Part shown: piece after piece, positions 62,112 through 64,000 of the stretch
Numbering within the stretch: the stretch's first letter is position 1
Layout: each line of letters starts with the position of its first letter
Source: Nostocoides jenkinsii Ben 74
GTDB lineage: Bacteria > Actinomycetota > Actinomycetes > Actinomycetales > Dermatophilaceae
Assembly: GCF_001046875.1 (NCBI RefSeq)
Contig: NZ_HF571038.1
Coordinates: forward strand, 70,344 to 134,343
Length of the DNA stretch: 64,000 bases
Reading direction: 5' to 3'
The notes under the pieces: model-generated
What the model saw: only the letters and a program-made list of their open reading frames with translations
What the model was told of the DNA's origin: nothing
Database searches by the model: none
Position numbers and translations under genes: made by a program

Positions 62112-62155
62112 GTGGGGAACTTTGCTGTCGCCCCAACGACAGCAACGTTCCCCAC
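62112..62155. terminator. 19-base inverted repeat between convergent genes
   Basis: Arms 62112-62130 and 62137-62155 are reverse complements with one mismatch around the loop CCCCAA. It lies between the Bpa and flavoprotein stops and can end both transcripts. Loop size and arm length match the element at 11492. Confidence 0.8.
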
Positions 62156-62175
62156 GACGCAGCAGGGCGGTGCGG

Positions 62176-63825
62176 TCAGGTCGCGGCGGCTGCCGCGCGG
62201 CCGGCGTTGCGCCCGGAGAACATGCACCCGCCCAGGAATGTCCCCTCCAGCGCCCGGTAACCATGCACCCCACCGCCGCCGAACCCGGCGACTTCGCCCG
62301 CGGCATACAGACCGGGGAGGGGTTGCCCCGCCAGGGTGAGGGCGCGCCCGTCGAGATCTGTCTCGATGCCGCCGAGGGTCTTGCGGGTGAGGACGTGGAG
62401 GCGAATGGCGATGAGCGGCCCATACGACGGATCGAGGATGGCGTGCAGGGGGTGCGCGCGCTTGGTGAGCCGATCGCCCCGGTAGCCGCGAGCGTTGTGA
62501 ATGGCGCCGACCTGGGCGTCCTTGGCGTACGGATTGGCGACCTGGCTGTCGCGCTCGCGGATCTGCCGCTCCACGGCATCCCCATCCACGGGCGTATGGG
62601 GAGTGAGGGCGTTCATCTTCGCCACGAGTTCGGCGATGGTCGCCGCCTGAACGAAGTCGACACCGTGGTCGAGGAAGGCCTGCACCGGTGACGGCATCTT
62701 GGTTAGGGGCCGGCGTAGGACGTCGCGGACCGACTTGTCGGTGAGGTCGGGATTCTGCTCCGAGCCAGAGAGGGCGAACTCCTTCCCGGCGATGGCGGAG
62801 TTGAGGATGAACCACGAGTGGTCGTGGCCGGTGGTGCGCAGGTGGGCAAGTGTGCCGAGGGTGTCGAAGCCGGGCCACAGCGGCGCGGGGAGGCGGTTGC
62901 CGGTGGCGTCGAACCACATCGAGGACGGTCCGGCGAGGATCCGGATCGCGTGGCCCGGCCAGATCGGGTCCCAGTTCTGGATGCCTTCGACGTAATGCCA
63001 CATCCTGTCGGTGTTGATCAACCGGGCCCCGGCGTGCTCGCTGATCCCAAGCATGCGGCCGTCGACGTGGGCCGGCACGCCGGTGTGCATCACCGTCGGC
63101 GGCTGGCCGAGCCGGGCGGGCCAGTGGCGGCGGACGAGGTCGTGATTGCCGCCGATGCCGCCGGCGCTGACGATGACGGCGCCTGCGTGAAACTCGAAGT
63201 CCCCCAAAACATCTCGGGACGTGGGGACGCCGCGGTCCTCGGTGCTCGGGGCCAGCACCGCTCCGCGCACGCCGGTGACCCGACCATCGGAGACGACGAG
63301 TTCGTCGACACGGTGGCGCGGCCGATAGATCAGGCGCCCGACGGCGATGGCCGCGCGGACGACCTCTTCGAAGGGGGCCACGACACCCGGCCCGGTCCCC
63401 CAGGTGACGTGGAAACGCGGGACGGAATTGCCATGTCCCCCCGCCTGCCCGTCGCCCCGCTCGGCCCAACCGACGACGGGGAACCAGCGCATCCCCATAC
63501 CGTGCAGCCAGGCCCGCTTCTCGCCGGCGGCGAACTCTACATAAGCCCGAGCCCACTGCTGCGGCCAATAGTCTTGCGGCCCATCGAATCCCGCAGTGCC
63601 GACCCAGTCCTGCCAGGCGAGGTCGAGGCTGTCGCGGATGCCCATCCGGCGCTGCTCGGGGGAGTCGACCAGGAACAGACCGCCGAACGACCAGAACGCT
63701 TGACCGCCGAGATTGGCCTGGGACTCCTGGTCCACCAGCAGCACTTTGCGCCCGGCGTTGAGCACCTCACCCGCGGCCACGAGCCCGGCGAGCCCGTGGC
63801 CCACGACGACGACATCGGCATCCAT
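62176..63825 (-). CDS. KstD-like FAD-binding dehydrogenase
   Basis: The 549-residue flavoprotein has the FAD motif VVVVGHGLAGLVAAGEV at the start, the GGQAFWSFGGLFLVDSPEQ segment, the second FAD motif region (AGAVIVSAGGIGGNHDLV) and the C-terminal motif PLPGLYAAGEVAGFGGGGVHGYRALEG (quoted in part). It belongs to the flavocytochrome c/3-ketosteroid dehydrogenase group. The substrate is unknown and steroid genes are not next to it. The ATG at 63825 is fixed by family alignment. An inverted repeat upstream may be its operator. Confidence 0.88.
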   Translation of the reverse strand: MDADVVVVGHGLAGLVAAGEVLNAGRKVLLVDQESQANLGGQAFWSFGGLFLVDSPEQRRMGIRDSLDLAWQDWVGTAGFDGPQDYWPQQWARAYVEFAAGEKRAWLHGMGMRWFPVVGWAERGDGQAGGHGNSVPRFHVTWGTGPGVVAPFEEVVRAAIAVGRLIYRPRHRVDELVVSDGRVTGVRGAVLAPSTEDRGVPTSRDVLGDFEFHAGAVIVSAGGIGGNHDLVRRHWPARLGQPPTVMHTGVPAHVDGRMLGISEHAGARLINTDRMWHYVEGIQNWDPIWPGHAIRILAGPSSMWFDATGNRLPAPLWPGFDTLGTLAHLRTTGHDHSWFILNSAIAGKEFALSGSEQNPDLTDKSVRDVLRRPLTKMPSPVQAFLDHGVDFVQAATIAELVAKMNALTPHTPVDGDAVERQIRERDSQVANPYAKDAQVGAIHNARGYRGDRLTKRAHPLHAILDPSYGPLIAIRLHVLTRKTLGGIETDLDGRALTLAGQPLPGLYAAGEVAGFGGGGVHGYRALEGTFLGGCMFSGRNAGRAAAAAT

Positions 63826-63848
63826 GACCGGAATGCTACCCGCGAGTA

Positions 63849-63890
63849 GGTCAGACGGTTGAGCACTCAGAGGTACTGAACCGTCTGACC
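63849..63890. promoter_or_regulatory. 12-base inverted repeat upstream of the flavoprotein gene
   Basis: GGTCAGACGGTT (63849-63860) and AACCGTCTGACC (63879-63890) are perfect reverse complements separated by 18 bases, 24 bases upstream of the flavoprotein ATG. This fits an operator for an unidentified dimeric regulator. Beyond it, CGGCGAG-ATTAG-CTCGCCG (63912-63930) is a small hairpin. No gene is seen from here to the window end. Confidence 0.55.
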
Positions 63891-64000
63891 TTGTTGTCCA
63901 CAGGCGCTCAACGGCGAGATTAGCTCGCCGTCCACAGCCCATAAGCCGGTGTCACGACATCCCGGCGTGGCCCGGCTTGACTCGTAGACATGATCGCCGC

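Noticed and set aside
60974-63568. An 864-codon minus-strand frame across the desaturase, Bpa and flavoprotein genes
   Set aside because: It crosses three recognisable genes and has no similarity to any family.
63894-63902. DnaA box TTGTCCACA
   Set aside because: It matches the actinobacterial DnaA box, but a single site without a cluster or dnaA/dnaN nearby does not support an origin.

Overview
This window comes from a high-GC actinobacterium. The base composition, GTG and TTG starts, four-base ATGA/GTGA stop-start overlaps, a Bpa-type proteasome activator, DUF222/HNH and DUF4235 proteins, and a histidine pathway with HutF all point to Actinomycetota, probably the Micrococcales. No rRNA or tRNA gene is present, so the genus cannot be fixed.

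1-14.9 kb is mostly core metabolism and transport. A Fur-family regulator is translationally coupled to a glycogen debranching enzyme. A cobalamin riboswitch controls a secreted toroid-type protein. A phytanoyl-CoA-dioxygenase-like gene is frameshifted. Next come a transglutaminase-like protein, a 2-hydroxyacid dehydrogenase, a complete molybdate operon (one-component regulator, modA, modB, modC), a TRIC-type channel, an EF-G paralogue, a SanA/YdcF protein and a DUF4235 protein. 14.9-22.7 kb is a histidine-utilisation cluster on the minus strand: hutH, a small protein with a serine every third residue, a disrupted hutU, an M20 amidohydrolase, hutF and hutI. 22.7-30.3 kb holds a hemerythrin, an HNH nuclease and a five-gene catabolic operon (acyl-CoA dehydrogenase, SDR, small-molecule kinase, histidine phosphatase, SDR), with a TetR regulator whose likely operator covers both starts.

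30.4-50.3 kb is the most interesting part. Eight tightly packed minus-strand genes encode a three-TM protein, a 999-residue envelope von Willebrand A protein, a 1155-residue tubulin-like GTPase, a membrane protein, a protein with beta-sandwich repeats, a GAP1-like protein, a cytosolic von Willebrand A protein, a zinc-ribbon GTPase of the double-GTPase type and a TerD protein. They are flanked by two further membrane proteins. The set looks like one envelope-linked, GTP-dependent machine of unknown function, perhaps for defence or membrane stress.

50.3-55.8 kb is a less stable zone: a DMT exporter, a VapBC toxin-antitoxin pair, a quinone oxidoreductase fused at its end to an IS256-type element, and a decaying ECF sigma/anti-sigma pair. 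55.8-64 kb returns to ordinary genes: a PadR-controlled ABC exporter with three matching operators, an acyl-ACP desaturase, a proteasome activator and a KstD-like flavoprotein.

Two patterns run through the window. Convergent or same-strand gene ends carry long, almost perfect inverted repeats or small tandem repeats. The heptamer GTATGCC (GGCATAC on the other strand) occurs far more often than base composition predicts.
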